Positions 33,301 through 40,740 of a DNA stretch of 56,548 bases are shown here, piece after piece; position 1 is the first letter of the stretch, and the number at the start of each line of letters is the position of its first letter. The notes beneath the pieces are model-generated. The model saw only the letters and a program-made list of their open reading frames with translations. It was not told where the DNA came from and ran no database searches. Origin of the DNA: Pseudomonadota bacterium (GTDB lineage Bacteria; Pseudomonadota; Alphaproteobacteria; Rhizobiales; Xanthobacteraceae). Location of the stretch: contig JAFAGM010000083.1 in the NCBI GenBank assembly GCA_023422775.1, positions 1-56,548 of the forward strand. Direction: 5' to 3'. A program made the position numbers and the translations under genes.

Positions 33301-33572
33301 AGCCCGTCGCCACCGACGGCGCGGACACGGCGCAGCGAGCCGCGCACCGCCTTGTCGAAGCGCTTCTCGTCGGAAAGTTCGTCGATCAGGTCGTGGCCGG
33401 AGACGATAACGAGCGGCGCGCCCATCATGTCCAGCCAGAAGATCGGCCCCAGTTCCTTGGACAGCCGTACCAGATGCTGCACCGGCGCATTCGGATCCAG
33501 CGACAGCATGTTGCCGACGACGGGCTTTTTCGGCGGATGCGGGATCGGATCTAGTTTGTTGGGGGACGCCAT
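30336..33572 (-). CDS. Self-sufficient cytochrome P450 / NADPH-P450 reductase fusion, CYP102 (P450-BM3-like)
   Basis: 1078 aa, slightly longer than P450-BM3. The heme domain (about 1-465) has AGHETT (271-276), the ExxR motif KEALRLWPPAP (about 329-339) and the heme loop FGNGQRACIG (405-414, Cys412). The segment GDGLFTADTNEPNW matches the BM3 region around Phe87, with Phe92 here. The FMN domain starts near LLVLYGSNLGTAEELATR, and the FAD/NADPH domain includes YYSISSSP, IGPGTGLAPFRGFLQ and YVCGDGGKM. BM3 hydroxylates fatty acids near the omega end. Here the BM3 carboxylate-anchoring Arg47 and Tyr51 align with Ala52 and Ile56, so the substrate may differ. AGGAGAT precedes the ATG. Confidence 0.96.
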   Translation of the reverse strand: MASPNKLDPIPHPPKKPVVGNMLSLDPNAPVQHLVRLSKELGPIFWLDMMGAPLVIVSGHDLIDELSDEKRFDKAVRGSLRRVRAVGGDGLFTADTNEPNWSKAHNILLQPFGNRAMQSYHPSMVDIAEQLVKKWERLNGDEEIDVVHDMTALTLDTIGLCGFDYRFNSFYRRDYHPFVESLVRSLETIMMTRGIPLEGLWLQKRRRDLAQDVAFMNKMVDEIIAERRGNAEAAEGKKDMLGAMMTGVDRATGEQLDDVNIRYQINTFLIAGHETTSGLLSCTIYALLKHPDVLKKAYEEVDRVLGPDLGVKPTYQQVTQLTYITQILKEALRLWPPAPAYGIAPLKDETIGGKYRLKKNTFITVLVMALHRDPSVWGPNPDAFDPENFSREAEAKRPINAWKPFGNGQRACIGRGFAMHEAALAIGMILQRFKLLDPHRYQMHLKETLTVKPEGFKIKVRPRADKDRGAFAGRAAAAVAASNAAAPQARTRPGHNTPLLVLYGSNLGTAEELATRVADLAEVNGFATRLGALDDYVGKLPQEGGVLIFCASYNGAPPDNATQFVKWLEGDLPKDAFAKVRYAVFGCGNSDWAATYQSVPRIIDEQLAAHGARSVYARGEGDARSDLDGQFEKWFAALGPAAAKEFGLASNITRSADDAPLYSIEPVTPSAVNTIVASGGVARMKVSVNSELQNRTGANGSDRSTRHIEVQLPPGTTYRVGDHLSVVPRNDPALVDSVARRFGFLPADQIRLQVAEGRRAQLPVGDAVSVGRLLTEFVELQQIATRKQIQIMSEHTRCPVTKPKLLAYVGDDTAATERYRSDVLAKRKSVFDLLEEYPACELPFHAYLEMLSLLAPRYYSISSSPSIDPERCSVTVGVVEAPASSGRGVYKGVCSNYLAGRRVGDTIHATVRETKAGFRLPDDPTVPVIMIGPGTGLAPFRGFLQERAHRKAQGAKLGPAMLFFGCRHPEQDFLYADELKAFAADGIAELHTAFSRANGQKTYVQHLVAAQKDRVWNLIEQGAIVYVCGDGGKMEPDVKAALVAIYREKSGADAEAGLRWIDDLGTKNRYVLDVWASG

Positions 33573-33604
33573 GGTCGAACTATCTCCTGATCTCGATCTC
33601 TATC

Positions 33605-33685
33605 CGTCATTGCGAGCGAAGCAAAGCAATCCATCACTCCACAGAAAGAATGGATTGCTTCGTCGCTTCGCTCCTCGCAATGACG
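33605..33685. repeat. Family B palindromic repeat between the epoxide hydrolase and CYP102 genes
   Basis: CGTCATTGCGAGCGAAGC, AAGCAATCCATCA, linker, ATGGATTGCTTCGTCGC and CTCGCAATGACG. It lies just upstream of the CYP102 start. Confidence 0.88.
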
Positions 33686-33715
33686 TCGCGAAACGCTGCG
33701 CGCAGCGAAACGTCT

Positions 33716-34711
33716 CTACCCGAATCTCTTCCTACGCCATTCGATCAGCTTGGCGCTGACCTCCTCCGGCTTCTCCTGCTGGGTCCAATGGCCGCTGCCG
33801 CGCACCAGGTATTTCTCCAGATCGGGGACGAGCTTCTCCATGCCGTCGGCGGCCGATGGCGGCAGCACTGCGTCGTTCTCGGCCATGATCATCAGCGACG
33901 GGACGTGCACGTGATGATCGAGGCCCTTCGAGCGCTGCCAGTTGCGCGTAAAATTGCGATACCAGTTGATGCCGCCGGTGAAGCCCGTTCTGGTGAAGGT
34001 ATCGACGAACACCTTCTTTTCCTCCGGCGACAGGATCGGCGTGCGCGGATCGTGTTTGGCGTCGTAGTTCGCGATCATCTGCGGAAACGCCAGGTTGAGC
34101 CGCGGTGAGGCGCCGACGCCGGCAATAGGCTGCTCCTCCGGCGTACCTTCGGGGCGCGCCACCGGCTTGCGCATGAACGCATCGAAGGTCTGCTCGACGC
34201 GGCTGCCGAAGATCCTGTCCGGCTCGCGGCCGGGGTCCTGGAATTGCACGATGTACATCTTGTCGCCGAAGCGCTGGCGAAACAGTTCGATCGGATCCAC
34301 AGGCGCGCGATCCCAATGCGGTGTGTTCACCCCGACCACGCCGGCAACGCGTGACGGATGCCGCAGCGGCATCTGCCAGACGATGAATCCGCCCCAGTCG
34401 TGGCCGACGAAGATCGCCTTGTCGATCTTGAGATGGTCGAGCAGGCCGACGAGGTCGCCGGTCAGGTGCTCCATGTCGTAGTCCTCGACCGGCTCCGGCC
34501 GGTCGGTGGCGCCATAGCCGCGCTGGTCCGGCGCAATCACCCGGATGCCGGCCTCGCCCAGGGCCTTGATCTGGTGACGCCAGGAGAACGCGATTTCCGG
34601 CCAGCCGTGGCACAGGATGACCGGCGGCCTGTCGGAGGCCGGCCCCGCCTCGTAATAGCCCATGCGAATACCGTTCACAGGAGCGAACTGCAGCGGCGGC
34701 ATTTCAATCAT
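33716..34711 (-). CDS. Epoxide hydrolase-type alpha/beta hydrolase
   Basis: 331 aa from the ATG at 34711, which has AGGG at a good distance; a TTG two codons earlier is possible. It has the epoxide-hydrolase oxyanion motif LCHGWPEIAFSWRHQI (HGWPE at 35-39), APDQRGYGATDRP, the nucleophile Asp105 in FVGHDWGGFIVW and His in GSGHWTQQEKP. Tyrosines in the lid (KMYIVQF and GINWYRNF) fit the proton donors. It should open an epoxide to a diol. It is 10 bp after the WS/DGAT gene and next to the CYP102 gene, so the three may act on fatty-acid-derived compounds. Confidence 0.9.
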   Translation of the reverse strand: MIEMPPLQFAPVNGIRMGYYEAGPASDRPPVILCHGWPEIAFSWRHQIKALGEAGIRVIAPDQRGYGATDRPEPVEDYDMEHLTGDLVGLLDHLKIDKAIFVGHDWGGFIVWQMPLRHPSRVAGVVGVNTPHWDRAPVDPIELFRQRFGDKMYIVQFQDPGREPDRIFGSRVEQTFDAFMRKPVARPEGTPEEQPIAGVGASPRLNLAFPQMIANYDAKHDPRTPILSPEEKKVFVDTFTRTGFTGGINWYRNFTRNWQRSKGLDHHVHVPSLMIMAENDAVLPPSAADGMEKLVPDLEKYLVRGSGHWTQQEKPEEVSAKLIEWRRKRFG

Positions 34712-34721
34712 CGTCAAAACC

Positions 34722-36269
34722 CTATTCAGCCGCGCTGGTCATGGTCGGCGGCGGTGCGAACGCCGCCTCCAGCGCTTCAAACTCTGCCGGCAGCATGTCG
34801 CACATAACCTGGACATGGGGAATGATGTTGGCGCCGGCGATGAAGCCGAAATCGAGCTGGTCGCGATAGCTCTGCACGGTGATGTTGAGCGCGATGCCGT
34901 GGGTCGAGATCGACACCGGGAAGATGTGCAGCAGTTCCGCGCCGGCGGCATACAGCGTCTGCCGCGGCCCCGGCACGTTGGACACCGTGATGTTGGCGGA
35001 CGGCGGCAGCACGTTCGACAGGTCCGAACGGCTGTAGAGCAGCGCCAGGATCTGCACCATGATCGGCGCACCGAGCATGGAGATATTCGAGACCTGCGGC
35101 ATGAACGCCCGCAGCGGATGCGACATCTCCTTCGACCTGGTCGATTGCGCGATGATCGCTTCCAGCCGCTCCTTGGGGTCCGCGATGTTGGTGGCGATCG
35201 AGCAGATCATGCCGAACACCTGGTTGTTGGCCTCGGTATTGCCCTCCTCGCGCAGCGAGATCGGCACCGCCGCCGTCATCGATTTCGCCGGCAACGCGCC
35301 CCGCTCCAGCAGATAGCGCCGCACCACGCCCGAGGCCAGCGCCAGCACCACATCGTTGAGCTTGCCGCCGGATGCCTTGGCGACCGCCTTGGCCCGCGAC
35401 AGCGAAATCGAGGTGCCGGCAAAACTGCGCTCCGACGAAATCGCCTTGTTCAAGACGGTCGGCGGCGAAACCATGCTGGCGATGCTGTCGCGCGACTTCG
35501 GGTCGGAAATCTTGCCGACCACGTCGGAGACGCTCTTGAGCATCGCGGGAATGCTGCCGGCGAATTTCACCGCACTCTCGATCTGGAACATGGCGTTGTC
35601 GAACAGGATCGATCCGAGATCGCTCTTTCCGGAACGCGGCAGGTCGATCGTCTTGGGCGTCGAGGACCCGTCGAAAGGCTGGCGCCAGAGTTGCTGGTAG
35701 GAATCGATCAGGTTGGCGGCGATGTCGCGTGGCTCCTTGCCGCCTTTCGCCTGCGGAATCGGCGCGTCGACTTTGCGCGGGATCGGCGTGACGTCGTAGA
35801 TCATGCTGGTCAGCGCTGCACCTGCCCCGCCGTCGATGCAGGCGTGGTGCATCTTGGAATAGAGCCCGATCTCGTTGTCCTTCATGCCCTCGAAGACGTA
35901 GAACTCCCACAGCGGCCGGGCGCGGTTGAGCAGCTTCGCATGTATCCAGCCGACGAGGCGCTCCAGCGTGGCGCGGTCATAGGGCGCCGGAAGGCTGCCG
36001 CGGAAGATATGTCGGTCAATGTCGAACTGGTCGTCCTCGACCCATGACGGATGATCGATGTCGAGCGGTGCCTTTTCCAGCCGGGCTTTGAGGATCGGCG
36101 CGATGTGCAGCCGCGAGGCGATCATCGCCTTGAAGTCCTCGAAGAAGTTACCTTTGTAGTCCTCCGGCAGGCGGAAGATCGCCATGCTGCCGACATGCAT
36201 GGGCATCTCCGGCGTTTCCAGGTACAGAAACGACGCGTCCATCGAAGACAGTTTCCTGGCGTCCGCCAT
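34722..36269 (-). CDS. WS/DGAT-family acyltransferase (wax ester synthase / diacylglycerol acyltransferase)
   Basis: 515 aa. The active-site motif HHACIDG is at 141-147 (HHxxxDG complete) in YSKMHHACIDGGAGAAL. Other family blocks are the N-terminal SSMDASFLYLETPEMPMHVG, NRARPLWEFYVFEG, and the C-terminal NITVSNVPGPRQTLYAAG. The family esterifies fatty alcohols or diacylglycerol with acyl-CoA to make wax esters or triacylglycerol. GGGAGGAAAAT precedes the ATG. It is coupled to the epoxide hydrolase gene, and its promoter gap (36270-36424) contains a GATAAT -10-like hexamer on the minus strand. Storage-lipid synthesis would sit well beside the PHA genes. Confidence 0.93.
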   Translation of the reverse strand: MADARKLSSMDASFLYLETPEMPMHVGSMAIFRLPEDYKGNFFEDFKAMIASRLHIAPILKARLEKAPLDIDHPSWVEDDQFDIDRHIFRGSLPAPYDRATLERLVGWIHAKLLNRARPLWEFYVFEGMKDNEIGLYSKMHHACIDGGAGAALTSMIYDVTPIPRKVDAPIPQAKGGKEPRDIAANLIDSYQQLWRQPFDGSSTPKTIDLPRSGKSDLGSILFDNAMFQIESAVKFAGSIPAMLKSVSDVVGKISDPKSRDSIASMVSPPTVLNKAISSERSFAGTSISLSRAKAVAKASGGKLNDVVLALASGVVRRYLLERGALPAKSMTAAVPISLREEGNTEANNQVFGMICSIATNIADPKERLEAIIAQSTRSKEMSHPLRAFMPQVSNISMLGAPIMVQILALLYSRSDLSNVLPPSANITVSNVPGPRQTLYAAGAELLHIFPVSISTHGIALNITVQSYRDQLDFGFIAGANIIPHVQVMCDMLPAEFEALEAAFAPPPTMTSAAE

Positions 36270-36424
36270 ATTTTCCTCCCGAAGCCGAAAGTACGACGCC
36301 TTGGTGGCGCTTCTGGCGTACAGAACGGCTTTTATTATCCGAGCATAGTCCGAAAACTGTTACCCATCCTGCATCAATCGCGGTGGGCTCATTCGAAAAT
36401 CATCCCCTCGCCTGAGGGCTATGG

Positions 36425-37219
36425 TCAGGATTGTGCATTTTCAGGGGGGCCATAGGCAATGGCAAACGGTCCCGAACGATCAAAATGCCGGAACTCGCCT
36501 TCGGGCTGCGCCAGGCGATCGGCTACCGCCCACAACGCCGCGGGATTGACGCCGAGGCCGATATGGCTGGCGAAATGCACCTCGATATTCTCGGCCGTGC
36601 TGGAGGAACGCAACAGGCTGGTGTGCCAGTTCACGATCCCATCGGTGCGGGAATAGATCGAGGTAGCCGGAACCGGCAGGTCGCCCGCGATCGCCTGGCG
36701 GATTTCCGGATTGTCGTCGACCGTCTCCCCCGACAGCGCCTCATACAGCCGCGTGGCGTTGGTCGCCCTGATGTCGTTCGCAAAGGGACTGCCGAGCGTG
36801 ATCACGGCGCGCACCATGTCAGGCAATTGCAGCGCCAGATCGCGCGCGTAGATACCGCCGAGACTCCAGCCGACCAGGCTGACCTTGCGGCCGGTCTGTT
36901 CGTGAATGCCGGTCAAAAGATCGCGCAACGCGGCGCGCTTGGAAGACACGCCGCCGAAATTGCGGCCCATCCTCCATGCCTGGGTGTCGTAGCCGAGCTC
37001 TTTCAGGTAGCGCCGCATCGGCGCCATCGACAGATCGCTGGCGAGAAAGCCCGGCAGCGTCAGCACCGGATGCCCGTCGCCCTTCGGCGCGCGCAACAAC
37101 AGCGGCGACAGCAACAGGCTCGAGTTCAGTTCGAACAGGCTCCGCGCCTCGGCCAGCATCAGGAACAGGCTTGGCGGCTGAAGCCGCCGATCTCCCGTCC
37201 CTGGGCCGCCTTCCGTCAC
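36425..37219 (-). CDS. Alpha/beta hydrolase (lipase-like), paralogue of the gene at 23231-24001
   Basis: 264 aa from a GTG at 37219 that shares its G with the stop (TAG) of the upstream DUF6489-type gene, so translation is coupled. Nucleophile Ser119 in LVGWSLGGIYA, with GHPVLTLPGFLASDLSMAPM before it, SRTDGIVNW as probable acid region and SHIGLGVNPAALWAVADRL with the late His. The motif order is the same as in the 23231-24001 copy. Substrate unknown; being paired with a small conserved protein and a WS/DGAT gene suggests a lipid ester. Confidence 0.87.
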   Translation of the reverse strand: MTEGGPGTGDRRLQPPSLFLMLAEARSLFELNSSLLLSPLLLRAPKGDGHPVLTLPGFLASDLSMAPMRRYLKELGYDTQAWRMGRNFGGVSSKRAALRDLLTGIHEQTGRKVSLVGWSLGGIYARDLALQLPDMVRAVITLGSPFANDIRATNATRLYEALSGETVDDNPEIRQAIAGDLPVPATSIYSRTDGIVNWHTSLLRSSSTAENIEVHFASHIGLGVNPAALWAVADRLAQPEGEFRHFDRSGPFAIAYGPPENAQS

Positions 37220-37473
37220 TACTTCTTGTCCTTCTTGGCCATGCCACCGAGGCCGGCCATGGCCACGAACATATCCTGGAAGCGCTCAGCGATCTTGGGA
37301 TCGAAGGTGAACCAGCTCTGGATCAGCGATTCCGGCGAAACCTTTTCGATGTTGGCCATCATCTGCTGCTGCATCTTTTCCATCACTGCCGTCTGCATCG
37401 GCTGCACGTCCGGAAGGCCAAAAAACTGCCTGGCTTCCAGCGGCGTGCAATCTACCTCGACGTTAACCTTCAT
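37219..37473 (-). CDS. Small conserved protein, DUF6489-like
   Basis: 84 aa, one domain. MKVNVEVDCTPLEARQFFGL starts it, followed by PDVQPMQTAVMEKMQQQMM and SWFTFDPKIAERFQDMFVA, with a lysine-rich tail (AKKDKK). I recall this as DUF6489, a family of rhizobial proteins with no known function; that is from memory and should be checked. The amphipathic, methionine-rich middle helix resembles proteins that bind membrane or granule surfaces, which is inference. It is coupled to the downstream alpha/beta hydrolase. Confidence 0.75.
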   Translation of the reverse strand: MKVNVEVDCTPLEARQFFGLPDVQPMQTAVMEKMQQQMMANIEKVSPESLIQSWFTFDPKIAERFQDMFVAMAGLGGMAKKDKK

Positions 37474-37590
37474 GACCGCTCCTTTTGCTGGCTTGCCGCA
37501 GTATCGCCACGATGACCCCGGTCATGCAAGGACAAGACCTTAACCCCGCTCATCAATTCCGCACATGGTCAACTCGGTGACCCCCTCGGG

Positions 37591-38844
37591 TCAACCAAAG
37601 CGTTCGACGGCAAACGGCCTGATGTCGGCAAACGGGGTCTCCCCGGTCATGGTTTCGGCCAGCAGGCGCCCGGTCGCCGGACCAAGCGTCAGGCCGTGGT
37701 GCTGGTGGCCGAAATTGAACCACAGCCCGGCATGGCGGGGGGCCTTTCCGATGACCGGCAGCATATCGGGCAGACAGGGCCGCGCCCCCATCCAGGGCCT
37801 GGCGTCGACCGGCTCGCCAAGCGGAAACAGCTTGTGCGCCCGCGGCAGCGCCCGCTCGACCTGGACCGGCGTCGGCGGCGCATCGCGGCGGGCGAACTCC
37901 GCACCGGTCGTCAGCCGGATGCCGCGGTTCATCGGCGCCAGCAGATAGCCGAGATCGCTGTCGAGCACGGGGTGATTCAGGATCGTATTGCCGCGCGGCT
38001 TGAGGTGCAAATGGTAACCACGCTTGACCTGAAGCGGGATCGAATAGCCGAGCGGCGCAAAGACCTGATCCGACCAGGGCCCCATCGCCACCACGACGTC
38101 GCGCGCGGTGATGGTGCCTTCCAGCGTCGCCACCCGCCATCGCCGGTCGGACTGTTCGAGCGTTCGCGCATCGCCGACCAGGTATCGCCCGCCCCCGCGG
38201 CCGAACAGGGCGGCATAGGCCTTGGCGAGGCCACCGGGATCCGGCACGAATCCGGGCGCAGGAAAGTGGATCGCGCCGCTGAAATCACCGGTCAGGTGCG
38301 GCTCGCGCGCAACAATCGCAGCCGCATCGAGCACCTCGCCCGCGACGTCATACTGTCTGGCCCGCTCGAGATCCCGCACCGCATTCGCAAGCGTCGGCCC
38401 GGAGCGAAACAGCTTGATCCAGCCGGTTCGCCGCAACAGGTCCGGCACATTGGCCTCCCTGATCAGCGCCTCATGCTCGATCAGGCTGCGCTGGATCAGC
38501 GGCAACTCGGCCATCGCACTGTGCAGTGCACGCTCCGGCGACGAGGCAAGGAAATAGCGTGTCAGCCACGGCAGGAAAGTCGGCAGATCCTTGAAATGGT
38601 ACCGCACCTGCGGCGCGCGAAGGAATGCGTATCGCAGGATCTGTCCCAGATCCCGCGGAAACATGTAGGGAAAGACCGAAGCGCATTCGATCAGCCCGCC
38701 ATTGCCGTAGCTGGTTTCCTCGCCGGCCGTGTCGTGCCGATCGATCAGGACCACATTCCGGCCGCGCTTTTGCAGGTGCAGGGCGGCGCTTACGCCGACC
38801 ATGCCCGCACCCAGAACGAGTACGTCGGCCTTCAGTTCCGCCAT
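37591..38844 (-). CDS. FAD-dependent oxidoreductase, D-amino acid dehydrogenase (DadA)-like
   Basis: 417 aa from the ATG at 38844, which is preceded by GGAG. The FAD-binding fold is VLVLGAGMVGVSAALHLQKRG near the N-terminus, with GEETSYGNGGLIECASVFPY following, typical of the DadA group. The C-terminal blocks PWMGARPCLPDMLPVIGKAP and NFGHQHHGLTLGPATGRLLA complete the DAO fold. DadA oxidises D-amino acids to 2-oxo acids and ammonia through an imine, donating electrons to the respiratory chain. It is divergent from the peptide ABC importer, with a 197-bp gap that has a GCGTGCACGC palindrome. An L-proline or glycine oxidase-like activity is also possible. Confidence 0.87.
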   Translation of the reverse strand: MAELKADVLVLGAGMVGVSAALHLQKRGRNVVLIDRHDTAGEETSYGNGGLIECASVFPYMFPRDLGQILRYAFLRAPQVRYHFKDLPTFLPWLTRYFLASSPERALHSAMAELPLIQRSLIEHEALIREANVPDLLRRTGWIKLFRSGPTLANAVRDLERARQYDVAGEVLDAAAIVAREPHLTGDFSGAIHFPAPGFVPDPGGLAKAYAALFGRGGGRYLVGDARTLEQSDRRWRVATLEGTITARDVVVAMGPWSDQVFAPLGYSIPLQVKRGYHLHLKPRGNTILNHPVLDSDLGYLLAPMNRGIRLTTGAEFARRDAPPTPVQVERALPRAHKLFPLGEPVDARPWMGARPCLPDMLPVIGKAPRHAGLWFNFGHQHHGLTLGPATGRLLAETMTGETPFADIRPFAVERFG

Positions 38845-39041
38845 TCGGCACTCCGAAAGTTCAATGTAACGCGCGTGCACGCACGTCTAATGGTCAACCT
38901 AGTCATTGCCGCACCGCCGCGCAAACCGGCAAGCGGTGCAGGGAAATGATGCTTGCGCGGCGGCTGGACTCTGGCAACATGGCTCGGCAATATCCGCCGC
39001 CAATTGTGGAAATTGCTGATCAAAGTGGGGAAATCGAACAA

Positions 39042-40637
39042 ATGTCGGTACGTCAGAGATTGCTTGCAGCGGTCGCGGCTTCCATCATCGCGCTCGCGGT
39101 GGTGCCGGCATCGGCGCAGACCCTGCGCTACGCCAACCAGGGCGACCTCAAGTCGCTGGACCCCTACACGCTCAACGAGAGCACCACCCACGCCCATCTC
39201 GGGCAGGTCTTTGAAGGCCTGGTCGCTCGCGACAAGGATCTGAAGATCATCCCTGCACTGGCGGAGAGCTGGGAGACACCGGAGCCGACCCGCTGGCGGT
39301 TCCATCTGCGCAAGGGCGTGAAATTCCAGAACGGCGATCCCTTCACCGCCGACGACGTGTTGTTCTCTGCCGAGCGCGTTCAAAAGAAGGGCTCGAACCT
39401 GCAGACCCGCATTCCCAGCGGCACCAAGGTCGTCAAGGTCGACGACTACACAGTGGATTTCGTTCTGACCTCGCCCAATCCCATTCTCAACTCGCAATGG
39501 GATACCTGGTACATCATGAGCAAGAAGTGGGCCGAGGCGAACAACGCCGTCGAGCCCACACCGGCCGCGGCAACGACGCCTAGCTTTGCCTCGCTGAATG
39601 CCAACGGCACCGGCGCCTTCTCGGTCGAAAGCCACCAGCCTGGCGTCAAAACCGTCTTCAAGGCCAACCCGAACTGGTGGCGCAAGGCGGAGCACAACAT
39701 CAAGGAAATCATCTTCACGCCGATCGGCTCGGACGCCACGCGCGTCGCCGCCCTGCTCTCGGGCGAAGTCGACGTCATCGAGCCGGTCCCGATCCAGGAT
39801 ATCTCGCGGGTGGACTCCAGCCCGAACGCCCAGGTGCTGAAGGGACCGGAGCTCCGCACCATTTTCCTCGGCATGGATCAGGTGCGCGACGAACTGCTCT
39901 ACTCCAACGTCAAGGGCAAGAACCCGTTCAAGGACATCAGGGTGCGCGAGGCCTTCTTCAAGGCCATCGACATCGAACTGATCAAGACCCGCGTCATGCG
40001 CGGCCTGTCGACGCCCTCGGCGTTGATGATCGCACCGCAATTGTTCAAGCTGTCCGGTGACTTCACCCGTCCGAAATTCGATCCCGACGGCGCCAAGAAG
40101 CTTCTGACCGAGGCCGGCTATCCCGATGGTTTCGAAGTCACGATGGACTGCCCCAACGACCGCTACGTCAACGACGCGGCGATCTGCCAGGCCGTCGTCG
40201 GCATGCTCGCCCGCATCGGCGTCAAGGTCACGCTGCTGGCCCAGCCCAAGGCGCAGTATTTCGCAAAGGTGCTGAAGCCCGGCGGCTACCAGACCTCGTT
40301 CTACCTGCTCGGCTGGACGCCCGGCACGCTCGATTCCCATAACGTCCTGCATGACATCATGGGCTGCCGCGACGATCCGAAGTCGAACCGCGGCGAGGCC
40401 AATCTCGGCGGCTACTGCAACAAGAAGCTCGACGAACTCGCCGAGAAGATCCTGCAGGAATCCGACGCGACCAAGCGCGACCTCCTGATCAAGGAAGCAT
40501 TCGAAATCGGCGCCAAGGATTTCGGCTACATCCCGCTGCACCAGCAGGCGCTGGCGTGGGGCGTGTCGAAAAAAGTGAAACTGTCCCAGCGCGCGGACAA
40601 CCAGGTCCTGCTTTACTGGGCAACCAAACAGGACTAA
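39042..40637 (+). CDS. Peptide ABC transporter substrate-binding protein (SBP_bac_5 family)
   Basis: 531 aa from the ATG at 39042. A signal peptide is clear (RQRLLAAVAASIIALAVV, cleaved after ASA). The family features are LRYANQGDLKSLDPYTLNES, GLVARDKDLKIIPALAESWE, RKGVKFQNGDPFTADDVLFS and NPNWWRKAEHNIKEIIF. It delivers oligopeptides or other compounds to the permeases encoded downstream. A stem-loop lies between it and the first permease gene, which usually keeps binding-protein mRNA in excess. A co-transcribed GGT suggests gamma-glutamyl or modified peptides as ligand. Confidence 0.95.
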   Translation: MSVRQRLLAAVAASIIALAVVPASAQTLRYANQGDLKSLDPYTLNESTTHAHLGQVFEGLVARDKDLKIIPALAESWETPEPTRWRFHLRKGVKFQNGDPFTADDVLFSAERVQKKGSNLQTRIPSGTKVVKVDDYTVDFVLTSPNPILNSQWDTWYIMSKKWAEANNAVEPTPAAATTPSFASLNANGTGAFSVESHQPGVKTVFKANPNWWRKAEHNIKEIIFTPIGSDATRVAALLSGEVDVIEPVPIQDISRVDSSPNAQVLKGPELRTIFLGMDQVRDELLYSNVKGKNPFKDIRVREAFFKAIDIELIKTRVMRGLSTPSALMIAPQLFKLSGDFTRPKFDPDGAKKLLTEAGYPDGFEVTMDCPNDRYVNDAAICQAVVGMLARIGVKVTLLAQPKAQYFAKVLKPGGYQTSFYLLGWTPGTLDSHNVLHDIMGCRDDPKSNRGEANLGGYCNKKLDELAEKILQESDATKRDLLIKEAFEIGAKDFGYIPLHQQALAWGVSKKVKLSQRADNQVLLYWATKQD

Positions 40638-40652
40638 TCGGACTTCGACACC

Positions 40653-40684
40653 AGGTCCCGGCGGCTCAATGGCTTCCGGGACCT
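40653..40684 (+). other. Intercistronic hairpin between the binding-protein and permease genes
   Basis: AGGTCCCGG (40653-40661) pairs perfectly with CCGGGACCT (40676-40684) across a 14-nt loop. There is only a weak T-run (TTTC), so partial termination or 3'-end protection is more likely than full stop. The distance to the permease start is 56 bp. Confidence 0.65.
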
Positions 40685-40740
40685 TTCACTTGCAGGCGAC
40701 AGCGCCGTTCGCCGCCGCACCAGAGCAGTGAAAGGAATCC

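Noticed and set aside
30555..33554. A 999-codon open frame on the plus strand opposite the CYP102 gene
   Set aside because: Its composition (Arg, His, Val, Asp rich) is that of a reverse-strand shadow. The opposite strand encodes a complete P450-reductase with all motifs.
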